NCBI GenBank assembly: GCA_963777735.1
Contig: CAVZRQ010000008.1
Span: 1-64,000, forward strand
Length of the DNA stretch: 64,000 nucleotides
Origin: ZC4RG30 sp963777735
GTDB lineage: Bacteria; Pseudomonadota; Gammaproteobacteria; Steroidobacterales; Steroidobacteraceae
Direction of reading: 5' to 3'
Within the stretch, counting starts at the first letter, position 1, and each line of letters begins with the position of its first letter. Of this stretch, positions 7,804-16,995 are shown piece after piece. The translations under genes were made by a program, and so were the position numbers. The notes under the pieces were generated by a model. It was not told where the DNA came from. It worked only from the letters and a program-made list of their open reading frames with translations, and did no database searches.

Positions 7804-9536
7804 ATCCCTGTTGATGGCGCTGGTGCGCCTCCAGTTGGTGGCTAGTGCCGCGATCCTGGTCGTCTTGCTGCTGCGTCGGCTGGCACTGCGCTGGTATGGC
7901 GCAGGTATTGCCTACTGGCTTTGGCTCATCGTACCTCTTGCCGTGTTGGCGGCTTCGCTGCCGGCGCGCGAGCAGTTTGTGGTGCTTCCCGCTGCCAGTG
8001 ATATTCCCGTTCTGCAGGAGCGTGTTGAACTGGCCGCAACTGCAGACGCCAACCCAGCGGCCAGTCCTCCGGCGCTTCAGCCAGGTGTTCCTTTCTACCG
8101 CTTGAGTCCCGGGTTGTTGCTTGCGCTCTGGCTGCTCGGCGCAGGTGTGTTTCTCATCAGATCCATCGTCAATACGCGCAGGCTGGCGTCCAGCGCTTCG
8201 ATCGGACCAGCGCTCGTCGGCGTCTTCCGTCCCCGACTCGTGCTGCCGCAGGATTTCGAGGCCCGCTTCAATGCCGAGGAACGGGCATTGATCCTGGCAC
8301 ACGAAGAGATGCATCGCATATCACGGCATACGTTGGTCAATGCTCTGGTGGAAGTTGCGCGCTGCGCCAGTTGGGTCAATCCGCTGGTGCATTGGGCTGC
8401 AGTGCGTTTCAGGGCTGACCAGGAACTGGCATGCGACACGGCAGTCATTGCGGCGCATCCGGGAGCGCGACGTACGTACGCGGAGGCGTTGCTGAAGGCT
8501 CAGGTTGCGGGCGCCTATCTGCCTTTGGGATGCGTCTGGACCAGTCGTACTGCTGGCCGCCTGGCAGAGCGCATCGAGAGGCTGTCGGAACAATTGCCGG
8601 GGCGACAGCGCCGGTTCTTGGGTGCAGTGTTCATCGTCGGTGTTGGCTTTTTCGCTGGCTTTGCGGCATGGACGCAGCAGCCAGCACAGATCATCACCGT
8701 GCAGCAGCCCAGTCTGGAAAGTGCTGAAGTGGTGCCAAATGAAATTCCTGCAAATGAGGTGCGTGGGGCGGTAAGGCCAGCGGTTTCTCAGGCGCCAATC
8801 GTTAACGGCTCTGCAATCAATCCGCTTGGGGCGCGCGAGGAGGTGAGCCCGCCGATTCCGTTGTCACCAAATGTCAGTACACCTTTTGCCGCGCCGGCGC
8901 CCGTCTGGACGTCGTACGCACAACCCCCACAGGGCGCAGTCTCTACGGCAGAGAATGGGAATGTGGTCGTCGATGCCTACATTGCATTCGTTGACGATGA
9001 CTTCCTGAAAGAACTGTATGCCGGCGCCACCACAGACTGGAGACTCATCGCGACCGGTACTTGCCAATGTTGTAACAGATCGCGCCGCAATTGAACTCCT
9101 TAAAGCGGCACATCTGGCTCAACGTGCTGAAATCCTGTGGTCGCCGAAGCTCGTCGTATTGGATCGTTCGCAAGCGACCGTGGAACAGGCCCGGGACTTA
9201 GGGCCGGCTTCCGACGGGACGCTGGAATCAACGTCAAGGATGGTGTCGTTTCGCCTCCAGGTAACTCCAGTTGTAACTCCCAATGAGAGCATCCAGCTAA
9301 GTGTGGACTTGAAGTCCTCGGCCTCGGGTAGAGGCGTGACCGTGGCTGATGGCATCGAAGTTCCCTCCATCACTACATCACGAATGGCTACCCAAAATGT
9401 ATTGACGTCAAGAGATGCGTTCCTGGCAACTGGTTTCGGTCGTTCAGACAAAATGTTCGGAACAGGGGCGAGTCGGCAGCTCGTTGTATTGCTGACCGCA
9501 ACTGCTTTGCGCACGGAATCCGATCAGGCGCGGTAA
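7793..9536 (+). CDS. BlaR1-like M56 metallopeptidase with C-terminal secretin-like domain, frameshifted
   Basis: The N-terminal half is a BlaR1/MecR1-type membrane peptidase: hydrophobic helices near residues 5-25, 35-55 and 105-125, then the zinc motif HEEMH in the cytoplasmic loop and the supporting ELACD motif. After a TM helix near residue 285 comes a Pro/Ala-rich periplasmic linker. The first frame ends at 9094, while an overlapping frame continues to 9536 with a segment resembling the core of type II/III secretins (VLANVVTDRAAIELLKAAHL, then LVVLLTATAL at the end). One extra base at about 9035-9055 joins them into 580 residues. It replaces the penicillin-binding sensor domain of classical BlaR1, so the signal is probably different. 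It overlaps the blaI-type gene and should control it by proteolysis. Confidence 0.75.
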
Positions 9537-9737
9537 CCCTCGGGGTCGGCGATCCACTGGATTCACTCTCGGATCTTCGGCCGCAGGAGGAAGCCATGGC
9601 CATGGTCGATAGCAGTGTGACGATCAGTACGGGAAAGGATTTCATGCAGGCGTCCCATGTGCAGGCCGATCGGTGACCTGCAACATGAACCTGCAGCCGA
9701 ACCACCCGGTTCGACCGTCTACTCTCAGCCGGTGGCT

Positions 9738-10028
9738 TCAGCTACCGGTGTTCGCAGACTTGAACGCGCGCACTTCACTGTTGAACCGGTTCGCGACACG
9801 CTGCAGTTCCGACTGGGCGGACTGCGCCTTTTTGTCATTGGATTCGCAGGTCAGGTAGGCGTCCATTTCCTTCTTGTACCGGTCCACGTCCTTCTTGGTC
9901 GCCATCATCGCGTCCTTCGAAGCACTCTTCCCATCCGGTATGGAGGTCGGCGCAACCGGTAGTGCGCAACCGGCCCATGCGGTCGAGGACATGACGGCAA
10001 ATGCGGCAATCGGCAGCAGTTTCTTCAT
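9738..10028 (-). CDS. small exported protein of unknown function
   Basis: ATG 10028 is preferred over ATG 10037 because GGAGG lies about 10 nt upstream of it but only 1 nt from the other. The 96-residue product has a clear Sec signal (KKLLPIAAFAVMSSTAWAG), two cysteines in the mature part (one just after the cleavage site and one in YLTCES) that could form a disulfide, and a charged helical remainder with TKKDVDRYKKEMDAY. I do not recognise a characterised family. It is convergent with the M56 gene and transcribed away from the chemoreceptor. About 200 bp on its downstream side carry no gene I can support. Confidence 0.65.
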   Translation of the reverse strand: MKKLLPIAAFAVMSSTAWAGCALPVAPTSIPDGKSASKDAMMATKKDVDRYKKEMDAYLTCESNDKKAQSAQSELQRVANRFNSEVRAFKSANTGS

Positions 10029-10287
10029 AAGGTTCATCCCTCCATGCTTGTTGCCGGCGAACTATCCTGCGAAAGCAGCACTTTCAGACGGACCTGCTTC
10101 ACGTTGCGCCAACGCGCGCCTGCTTTATGACAGTGGCAATGCGGCCCGGCGGATCGGGTCGAGCCGCGAATCCAAACTGTGACGCGGATCCATTCATCAA
10201 TCCGGCTCGCTGTCGATATATTCCAGAGCCCGCGGGAAGAAGCCGGTAGCGGGGCTCGAAGAGCTCGCCAAGCAGAATGGAGTCCGC

Positions 10288-12930
10288 ATGCGCCTGAACC
10301 CTTTCCGGAATCCCCGTCTCGCCACGCAGCTCTATCTTCTGGTGACGCTGTCGCTGCTGCTGGCTGGTGGGCTCACGGCCTACGCCATGATGCAGGTCCG
10401 GGCCACACAGGGGACCCTGAAATTCACCATCGACAACCGCATGGTGTCGGGACGCGATATCCGCAAAGTCATCGACGTGCTGGACCTGGCGCGCGACAAG
10501 GTTATCACCGTCGCCGATGGCGAAGAGCAGCCATCCGCCGCGCACGACCAGATCGAAGCGGAACTGTCTGGCGCCAAGGAAGGCTGGGATAACTACTTCC
10601 TTGGCAGCATGATCACCGAAGAGCAGGCTCTGGCCGACGAGACCACGCCATTGCTGGATGCGGCATACGCGAAGATTGACGTGTTGCTCGAAAAGCTTGC
10701 CAGCGGCCAGGTGTCGAACCTGGTCGCGTGGAGCAAGGCTGAGCTGCGTCCGGCGATCATTGCCGCTAACACGAACCTGTTGCAGCTTGCGGCCATCCAG
10801 CTCAAGGCAGCCAAGATGGATGAGGAGGCGACGCAGGCCGCCTACCAGAAGTCTTTCCGCGCGACCATTGCGATGCTGGCAGGCAGTGCGCTGCTGACGC
10901 TGGCCATCGCCTTCCTGATCATCCGCAGTGCACTGCGCCGTCTGGGCGCGGATCCCGCTGCTGCCGCTGCCGCCGCCCGGCGCATCGCCTCGGGCGATCT
11001 GCAGTTCCCGATGTCGAGCGAGGGCAATGACGCCAGCCTGATGGGCGCGCTGCGGCAGATGAAGGACAGCCTGCAGAATTCGCAACTCGACTATGAAGGC
11101 CAACTCAAGGGCATCGCCAAGGTTCAGGCCGTGCTGGAATGCACGCCCAGCGGCGAAGTCGTCAATGCCAATGAAATCTTCCTGAATCTCTACGGCTACA
11201 CGCTGGATGAAATCCGCGGCAAGCCTTACGCACTCTTCGTAGGCGAAGCTGTGCCGGCCACTGCTTCCTACCAGGCTTTCTGGAAAGACCTGAAGAGCGG
11301 CGTGGCGCGGCAGGGCGAATATCCCAAGCGCGCGCGCGACGGGCGCGAACTCTGGGTGCAGGGCGTGTACAACCCGATTGTCGACGCGAGCGGCCGCCCC
11401 TTCAAGATCGTGGCGTACCTGACCGATGTGACCGCGCAGCGGGAGCAGGCGGCCCTGAATACCGCATTCCGCGGCGCGCTGGACCAGCTCGATGCCTGCG
11501 TGATGGTGGCGGACAACGAGCACCGCATCATCTTCGTCAATCCGGCGGCGGTGAAGATGCTGCAGCACGCACAGCTATCGTTCCGTGGCGAGCTCGCGGC
11601 CTTCAACGCCGGCGAGTTGCAGGGTGCCAGTCTCGATCTCACCACCCGGGATCCCGCCGGCATGCGCAGCCAGATAGAGCGGCTGACGGGCACGGTCACG
11701 CGTGAGGAAATCATCGGGGGCACCACGCTGAAGACCATCCTCAGCCCGATGCGGGACGACAGCGGGCGGCGACTCGGCACAGTGCTCGAATGGTTCGACC
11801 GGACGCAGGAACTGGCCACCGAGCACGAACTGCAGCACATCATCACCGCTGTCACGGCGGGCGATCTGGGCAGCCGGATATCGCTGGCGGGCAAGCAGCA
11901 CTTCTTCGAGTCGCTGTCGCGCCTGATCAACGAGCTGGTGGATACGATCAGCGTGGTGGTCACCGAAGTGCAGGGTCTGGTGGCCGGTGCGAACGATGGC
12001 GATCTCACACTGCGCATCCCGACGCAGGGGCGTGCCGGGCTGCTGGTGCGCATCGGATCCGGCATCAACGATCTCACCGCCAACATGGCAAGCGTGGTGT
12101 CGCAGGTGAAGCTGGCGTCTTCCGAAGTCCGTCGCGGCGCGGACGAGATCAGCCAGGGCAACGCCAATCTTTCGCAGCGCACGGAAGAGCAGGCCAGCTC
12201 GCTGGAAGAAACAGCATCCTCGATGGAAGAGATGACCAGCACCGTCAAGCAGAATGCCGATAACGCCAGTCACGCCAAGCAGCTCGCAACCGCGGCGCGC
12301 GATCAGGCCGAGAAGGGCGGGGCCGTGGTGTCGCGCGCCGTCGATGCGATGGCCGGCATCAACGACGCCTCGCGCAAGATCGCGGACATCATCAGTGTGA
12401 TCGATGAGATCGCCTTCCAGACCAACCTGCTGGCGCTCAATGCGGCTGTGGAAGCAGCGCGTGCGGGTGAGCAGGGCCGCGGCTTTGCCGTGGTCGCCAC
12501 CGAAGTACGCAACCTGGCTGGGCGCTCCGCCAAGGCTGCCAAGGAGATCAAGGGCCTGATCCAGGACAGCGTGCGCAAGGTCGAGGACGGCTCGAGCCTG
12601 GTTACGCAGTCGGGCGCCACGCTCGAGCAGATCGTGTCGTCCGTGAAGAAGGTTTCGGACATCGTGGCGGAGATCGCAGCCGCTTCGAACGAACAGTCCG
12701 CCGGCATCGAGCAGGTGAACAAGGCGGTGATCCAGCTCGAAGAGCTGACACAGCAGAACGCCGCATTGGTGGAGCAGGCGTCGGCGGCCAGCGAGTCCAT
12801 GGCCGAACAGGCGCGTAGTCTGGACGCCGTCATGCAGCGTTATCGCGTGAAGGCCGAGGCGCCGGCGCGCGTCGCACTGGCGCCGATGCAGATGGCGTGC
12901 GAAGAGCCCTTGCGCAGGGCGATCGCCTGA
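10288..12930 (+). CDS. methyl-accepting chemotaxis protein with PAS and multiple HAMP domains
   Basis: This 880-residue chemoreceptor has an N-terminal transmembrane helix (about 13-33), a four-helix periplasmic sensor, a second transmembrane helix (about 192-212), a HAMP domain, a PAS domain (about 285-385, with a YGYTLDEIRGK core), a second PAS-like region (about 395-500), and further HAMP-like segments (about 515-615). The signalling coiled coil ends in the conserved hairpin tip EIAFQTNLLALNAAVEAARA near residues 707-726. It should control CheA and hence motility or another Che-type output. No che genes are nearby. The combination of periplasmic and cytoplasmic sensing in one chain suggests integration of an outside ligand with redox or energy state; ligands are unknown. 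Confidence 0.9.
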   Translation: MRLNPFRNPRLATQLYLLVTLSLLLAGGLTAYAMMQVRATQGTLKFTIDNRMVSGRDIRKVIDVLDLARDKVITVADGEEQPSAAHDQIEAELSGAKEGWDNYFLGSMITEEQALADETTPLLDAAYAKIDVLLEKLASGQVSNLVAWSKAELRPAIIAANTNLLQLAAIQLKAAKMDEEATQAAYQKSFRATIAMLAGSALLTLAIAFLIIRSALRRLGADPAAAAAAARRIASGDLQFPMSSEGNDASLMGALRQMKDSLQNSQLDYEGQLKGIAKVQAVLECTPSGEVVNANEIFLNLYGYTLDEIRGKPYALFVGEAVPATASYQAFWKDLKSGVARQGEYPKRARDGRELWVQGVYNPIVDASGRPFKIVAYLTDVTAQREQAALNTAFRGALDQLDACVMVADNEHRIIFVNPAAVKMLQHAQLSFRGELAAFNAGELQGASLDLTTRDPAGMRSQIERLTGTVTREEIIGGTTLKTILSPMRDDSGRRLGTVLEWFDRTQELATEHELQHIITAVTAGDLGSRISLAGKQHFFESLSRLINELVDTISVVVTEVQGLVAGANDGDLTLRIPTQGRAGLLVRIGSGINDLTANMASVVSQVKLASSEVRRGADEISQGNANLSQRTEEQASSLEETASSMEEMTSTVKQNADNASHAKQLATAARDQAEKGGAVVSRAVDAMAGINDASRKIADIISVIDEIAFQTNLLALNAAVEAARAGEQGRGFAVVATEVRNLAGRSAKAAKEIKGLIQDSVRKVEDGSSLVTQSGATLEQIVSSVKKVSDIVAEIAAASNEQSAGIEQVNKAVIQLEELTQQNAALVEQASAASESMAEQARSLDAVMQRYRVKAEAPARVALAPMQMACEEPLRRAIA

Positions 12931-13042
12931 AGCGCGCGTGCTTGTGACCTGAGCCAACCCACCGCCATCAACGCGCGTTTTCTCTTACGGGGTTTCTGCT
13001 TCGGGTCGCGTGGGAACTGCGGACAGTTCGGGGCGCTTTCGG

Positions 13043-14062
13043 ATGTCAGGGCATTTTCGTATAGTCGGCATCAAGAAGCCTGAAGCATGGAAGCCGCGAG
13101 CGACGGCGGGGGAGCAGCGTCTGAACAGCTCAACGTTCGACTACCTCGTCGAAATCGACAGCCTGTGCAAACAGTTTGGTCCCGTCACCGCGGTGCGCGA
13201 TCTCACCCTCCGCATTCCCAAAGGCGGTGTTTTCGGCCTTCTCGGTCCCAACGGTTCCGGCAAGACCACCACCATTGGTCTCGTCCTCGGCCTGATCAAA
13301 CCCACCAGTGGCTCCATCCGCCTCTTCGGCCGCGATGCACGAACGTCGCACCTCTCTGCCCTGCAACGCATCGGTGCCATGGTGGAATCCCCGGCCTTTT
13401 ACCCGGATCTCTCCGGACGCGCCAACCTGCGTTTTTTCCAGGGCATCGGCAAGAACACCGGTGACTCAGGCGAGATAGACCGTCTCCTGCACCTCGTTGG
13501 TCTCGCGGACCGCGCCAACAGCAAGTTCCGCACCTATTCACTGGGCATGAAGCAACGCCTCGGCATTGCCTATGCGCTGCTGGGAAATCCGGAGCTCGTG
13601 TTCCTGGATGAACCGACCAACGGCCTGGATCCTGCGGGTATGGCGGAAGTGCGCGCGCTGATCGGGGAGCTCGGCAAGGCCGGGCACACGGTCGTGTTGT
13701 CCAGCCACCTTCTCAACGAGGTGGAGCAGCTGTGTGATCAGGTTGCCATCCTGTCGCGTGGCGCGCTACTGGCGCAGGGGAGCGTGCGTGAACTGCTGAA
13801 TACGCAGGGCTCGGTGCGACTGAAAACCACGGATGACGCACGCGCCGCGAGCATTCTCGGCACGCTCGACTGGGTGGCCTCAGTGCGAATGGAAGAAGGC
13901 TTCCTGGTGCTGGGCTGCGCAGCCGAGCGCTCGGGCGAACTCACTCGTGAACTCGCCCGGCAGGATGTGTTCGTGACCGAGATGGTGCCGCGCCGACAGT
14001 CGCTGGAGAGCTATTTCCTCGAAGTGACCGCGCCGGAAACGGCGCAGGCGAAGGTGGGCTGA
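13043..14062 (+). CDS. ABC transporter ATP-binding protein
   Basis: Walker A (GPNGSGKTT), the signature YSLGMKQRLGIA and Walker B LVFLDEPTNGLD identify an ABC ATPase of the ABC-2 exporter class (CcmA/NatA type), with a C-terminal extension usual for that class. It is paired with the membrane gene that starts at its stop codon. The start is uncertain: conserved sequence begins near LVEIDSLCKQFG (about 13166). ATG 13043 is the first in-frame ATG, while ATG 13087 in another frame has sensible sequence after it and would fit if one extra base lay in the G run near 13107-13112. Substrate unknown; drug, lipid or sodium export are all possible in this class. Confidence 0.85.
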   Translation: MSGHFRIVGIKKPEAWKPRATAGEQRLNSSTFDYLVEIDSLCKQFGPVTAVRDLTLRIPKGGVFGLLGPNGSGKTTTIGLVLGLIKPTSGSIRLFGRDARTSHLSALQRIGAMVESPAFYPDLSGRANLRFFQGIGKNTGDSGEIDRLLHLVGLADRANSKFRTYSLGMKQRLGIAYALLGNPELVFLDEPTNGLDPAGMAEVRALIGELGKAGHTVVLSSHLLNEVEQLCDQVAILSRGALLAQGSVRELLNTQGSVRLKTTDDARAASILGTLDWVASVRMEEGFLVLGCAAERSGELTRELARQDVFVTEMVPRRQSLESYFLEVTAPETAQAKVG

Positions 14063-15069
14063 TGTCCGGCTTCCTCAACATTGCCCGCTGGGAGGGATTC
14101 AAACTCCGTCACCGGCGCATGCCGTGGGTGCTGCTCGCCGTGCTGATGGCCTTCACGCAGCTGGCAGTGTGGGGGAGCTACCGCTCCTACAACATTGCCA
14201 GGGCCACTTCGGGCGAATACGTGCAGCTCCCCGCGGAAGTGATGAGCGCGATGCCCGGCATGCGGCGCGGTTACCGCTGCGAGGAACTGCGGACCAAACC
14301 GACGGAAGTGCTTCCCGCCGGAGTGCCGCCGCAGGCGGTCGCGCTGTTGCTGGTGCAGTGCGAGCAGCAACTCGTTATCCGCTACAACTTGCTGAATCCC
14401 GTGGCGGCCGCCACGACCGCACTGGGAGTGGTCGGGACGATCGGAATCGTGTTGCTCGGCATCCTCAGCGCCTCCGCCTTTGGCGCCGAGTACGGTCTGG
14501 GTACTTTGCGGCCCATCCTGCTGCGTGGCGTCGGGCGGCAGTCCTACCTCAGCGGCAAGTTCCTGATCCTGGCTGCCGCCGCAACGGGTGCGGTGCTGCT
14601 CGCCGTCGCTGCGGCGGCCCTGAGCGGCGAGCTGATCAAAGGGATGGCCATTCCGCCCCCGAACCACACCGCAGTCAGCGGTTCGTGGAGTGAAGTCGCG
14701 ATCTCGCTGGTGCGAGTGTGGGCGGCCCTGCTGGCATTCCTCACCATCGCAGGCTCCATCACCCTGCTTACCCGGTCCACGGCAGCTGGCATGTCCGTCA
14801 GCCTTGGCCTGTATCTCTTCGAGGCGTTGTTCATCCGGCTCATGAGCGTGGCGTTCAGCTGGTTCGAGAAAGCGGGTGATTACCTGCCTGTCCACAACAT
14901 CAATGCGCTCGCCAGGTCTGCGTACAACATTGCGCCGGGCGGTCTGGGCGGCAGCCCTGTCAGCACCACCCACGCTGCCATCGTGGTTGCGCTCTATGTC
15001 CTGTTGTTCGCCGGCGCCGCCATGGCGGTGTTCCGCCGTCGGGATGTGGTCGGGATCAGCGGCGGGTAG
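14062..15069 (+). CDS. ABC-2 type transporter permease
   Basis: The 335-residue product has about six hydrophobic helices: one near 20-40, a long soluble loop with a cysteine pair in the periplasm, then helices around 115-145, 165-190, 210-235, 245-270 and 305-325. This is the ABC-2 fold of ATP-driven exporters. Its ATG overlaps the TGA of the ATPase gene, so the two are translationally coupled and form one exporter. The substrate is not indicated by neighbours. Confidence 0.82.
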   Translation: MSGFLNIARWEGFKLRHRRMPWVLLAVLMAFTQLAVWGSYRSYNIARATSGEYVQLPAEVMSAMPGMRRGYRCEELRTKPTEVLPAGVPPQAVALLLVQCEQQLVIRYNLLNPVAAATTALGVVGTIGIVLLGILSASAFGAEYGLGTLRPILLRGVGRQSYLSGKFLILAAAATGAVLLAVAAAALSGELIKGMAIPPPNHTAVSGSWSEVAISLVRVWAALLAFLTIAGSITLLTRSTAAGMSVSLGLYLFEALFIRLMSVAFSWFEKAGDYLPVHNINALARSAYNIAPGGLGGSPVSTTHAAIVVALYVLLFAGAAMAVFRRRDVVGISGG

Positions 15070-15126
15070 GCCAGTGCGGCTCTCGCCGCGGAACGGCATT
15101 TCCTTGCACAGTTGATTGATACGATC

Positions 15127-15154
15127 CGCTCCGTCTCGTAAACCGGACGGAGCG
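15127..15154 (+). promoter_or_regulatory. hairpin in the 5' leader that covers the ribosome site
   Basis: CGCTCCGTC (15127-15135) pairs with GACGGAGCG (15146-15154) around a 10-nt loop. The 3' arm contains the only Shine-Dalgarno-like bases (GGAG) before ATG 15161, so the stem would mask them. This could be a thermosensor-like or protein-regulated leader, or simply chance in GC-rich DNA. Confidence 0.35.
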
Positions 15155-15160
15155 AATCCC

Positions 15161-15367
15161 ATGACTGCCTATTACGTCGACCGCAGGCCGGATGACGATG
15201 GCGCGCATCTGGTGCATCGGGAAATCTGCACGCATATGCCACTGTTGCCGCATCGCGAATTGCTGGGGGAGTTCCCGTCCTGTGCGCCGGCGGTCGCCCT
15301 GGCGAAACAAACCTACCCCGGGGCGAACGGCTGCTACTACTGCTCGCAGGCCTGTCACGCGGGTTGA
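15161..15367 (+). CDS. small conserved cysteine-containing protein of unknown function
   Basis: ATG 15161 gives 68 residues. The sequence begins with TAYYVDRRPDDDGAHLVH and ends with a CYYCSQACH cluster; it also has single cysteines in HREICTHM and FPSCAPA. I recognise this as a widespread uncharacterised small family with the pattern YYVN...GdHEVH...C...LG.F..C..A...A......GC.YC...CH. The cysteine and histidine spacing suggests zinc binding, but no function is known. The upstream in-frame extension (to 15116) runs through the hairpin and is unlikely to be translated. Confidence 0.65.
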   Translation: MTAYYVDRRPDDDGAHLVHREICTHMPLLPHRELLGEFPSCAPAVALAKQTYPGANGCYYCSQACHAG

Positions 15368-15503
15368 CGGGGCCACAGAAGCCGCACAGGGCGGGTATCT
15401 GGTCTGCCAGGCGTTGTTCAAGGGAACCTGACACCAGCGGCGCAGGTCACATAACATTCCTGGAGACGCCACGGGACTGAATTTAATCGTTAATGTGCAC
15501 CTC

Positions 15504-16988
15504 ATGATCGTATCTGTCTGGCATGGAGCGGCGCGGGCTCTACTGTTCCCGGTTCTACTGGTTTGCACCTCCTGTGCGACGACGGAACCCGTTTTTGAAG
15601 AAGCCGAGCCCGTGTTCGTGGCCGAGGAAAGCCCGGCTGAGGAAGATCCCGGGCTGCCGATGGAAGTGGCTGTGGAAGCCAGTGAAGACGCCGAAGGTGC
15701 GGTCGAAGGCGAGGTCCCGTTTGCCATCGCCGAGTCCGAACCCGAGGTGGATTCCGTGCCCGTCAGGGAACTCGCGGAGCTGGTGGTCGAAGCCCGCATA
15801 CTCGAACGCCACGAGGTAATCAGCGAACTCGTGGCTTCGGCCAGAAGCCAGCTGCGTGATGTGAACCTGCAGTACGCATTCACGGGAAAGGGGAAGAAGG
15901 AAATTCTTCGTGGCCGGCCCGTCGCCTTTGCCCTGTGGAGCGAGGCGAAGAAGGAATGGATCATCGCGCACATCGAGATTCCGAGGCCGCCGATCAAGTG
16001 GAAGCCCGGGCGCAAGCCGATGGCGGTCAGGGTCGTCACACCCGGGATCCAGGCGCGGCATGTGAAGGGCACCGGTGCCGAGCGGCTGATGTTCGCGTTT
16101 TCGCGGGATGGCGAGCCGTTGAAGGTCTACGGCAGGAAATTTCCCGTGTTCGACAGCGCGCTGCTGAAGAAGAAGCAGTGGAGGGCAGTCGCGGAAACGG
16201 CAAGGCCCATCGTCTATCTGCCGTTCACGGAAGATACCTTTGATCCGCAGCTGGTCAGTGGCGGGCGGGAATACCTGCTTTCCACGGCGCGACGGGCGGT
16301 CGAGGAGCTGCGGTTGGCCAATGCACCGGGCGTGGCCTTTCCCGGCGAGTTGCTGGCCGACATAGTGCCCGCCGAGGTCATCGCAACCCTGGCAGTCATC
16401 GAACAGACCGATGACGCCGACTTCAAGAAGAAGAAGATGGAGGCATTCGACGAAGTGTTGAACCACTACGGCCTGAAGCGTGAAGAGGCTTACCGATACA
16501 GCGTCTCCACCGCGGCCGCCATCGGTCCGATGCAGTTCACCAACCGCAGGGGAAATGGCACCTATGCGATGGTGGTCAGGCGCTGCCCGGCGGCAAGGAT
16601 CGACCCGAACTTCGAGCGCGGCGCCACGGATCTGCTCAATGCCATGAAGGCGGCGATCTGCCTGTTCGACATCGAGCTGGCGCAGATGCGCGCGGAAATC
16701 CGCGGCGCCTATCACGACAACCAGAAAGTACTGGGCATCTTTCCGGTCGCCGCCTACAACGGCGGGCCGAAGAATGTCACCAAGCTCTTCAAAGTCATGA
16801 ACAGGATGAAGGTGAAGCTGGAAGACCTGCGTCCGCCTGGCGAGCAGCCCGAAGGCAAGCCAGTGACCTGCCCCTGCCTCTGGAAGGCAGTGGCGGACGA
16901 TGTGCTTCCCGTGTCGATTCCGCGATACAACAACGAGAATCGCGGCTATATCGAAAAGTATCAGAGCATTCTGAATATTTTCGAGTAA
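15504..16988 (+). CDS. lytic-transglycosylase-like lipoprotein
   Basis: The leader (HGAARALLFPVLLVCTSC) looks like a lipoprotein signal, though the lipobox has an unusual Cys at -3. An acidic Glu/Val/Ala-rich linker follows (about residues 25-100), then a region with no recognised domain. The C-terminal 200 residues resemble the SLT/GH23 lysozyme-like fold: AVIEQ with the probable catalytic Glu, AIGPMQFTN, and AAYNGGPKNV. This would cleave peptidoglycan glycan strands in the periplasm. Start choice between GTG 15495 and ATG 15504 is open; neither has a strong ribosome site. It is convergent with rdgC, 7 bp apart. Confidence 0.7.
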   Translation: MIVSVWHGAARALLFPVLLVCTSCATTEPVFEEAEPVFVAEESPAEEDPGLPMEVAVEASEDAEGAVEGEVPFAIAESEPEVDSVPVRELAELVVEARILERHEVISELVASARSQLRDVNLQYAFTGKGKKEILRGRPVAFALWSEAKKEWIIAHIEIPRPPIKWKPGRKPMAVRVVTPGIQARHVKGTGAERLMFAFSRDGEPLKVYGRKFPVFDSALLKKKQWRAVAETARPIVYLPFTEDTFDPQLVSGGREYLLSTARRAVEELRLANAPGVAFPGELLADIVPAEVIATLAVIEQTDDADFKKKKMEAFDEVLNHYGLKREEAYRYSVSTAAAIGPMQFTNRRGNGTYAMVVRRCPAARIDPNFERGATDLLNAMKAAICLFDIELAQMRAEIRGAYHDNQKVLGIFPVAAYNGGPKNVTKLFKVMNRMKVKLEDLRPPGEQPEGKPVTCPCLWKAVADDVLPVSIPRYNNENRGYIEKYQSILNIFE

Positions 16989-16995
16989 CGCGTGG

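Noticed and set aside
9388..9645. Minus-strand frame starting near 9645 with a lipoprotein-like leader
   Set aside because: The leader looks plausible, but most of the frame lies antisense to the conserved end of the M56/secretin-like gene and the remainder shows no recognisable family.
9595..9678. Short plus-strand frame of 26 codons after a good ribosome site
   Set aside because: Too short and without any recognised pattern; a leader peptide cannot be supported from one sequence.
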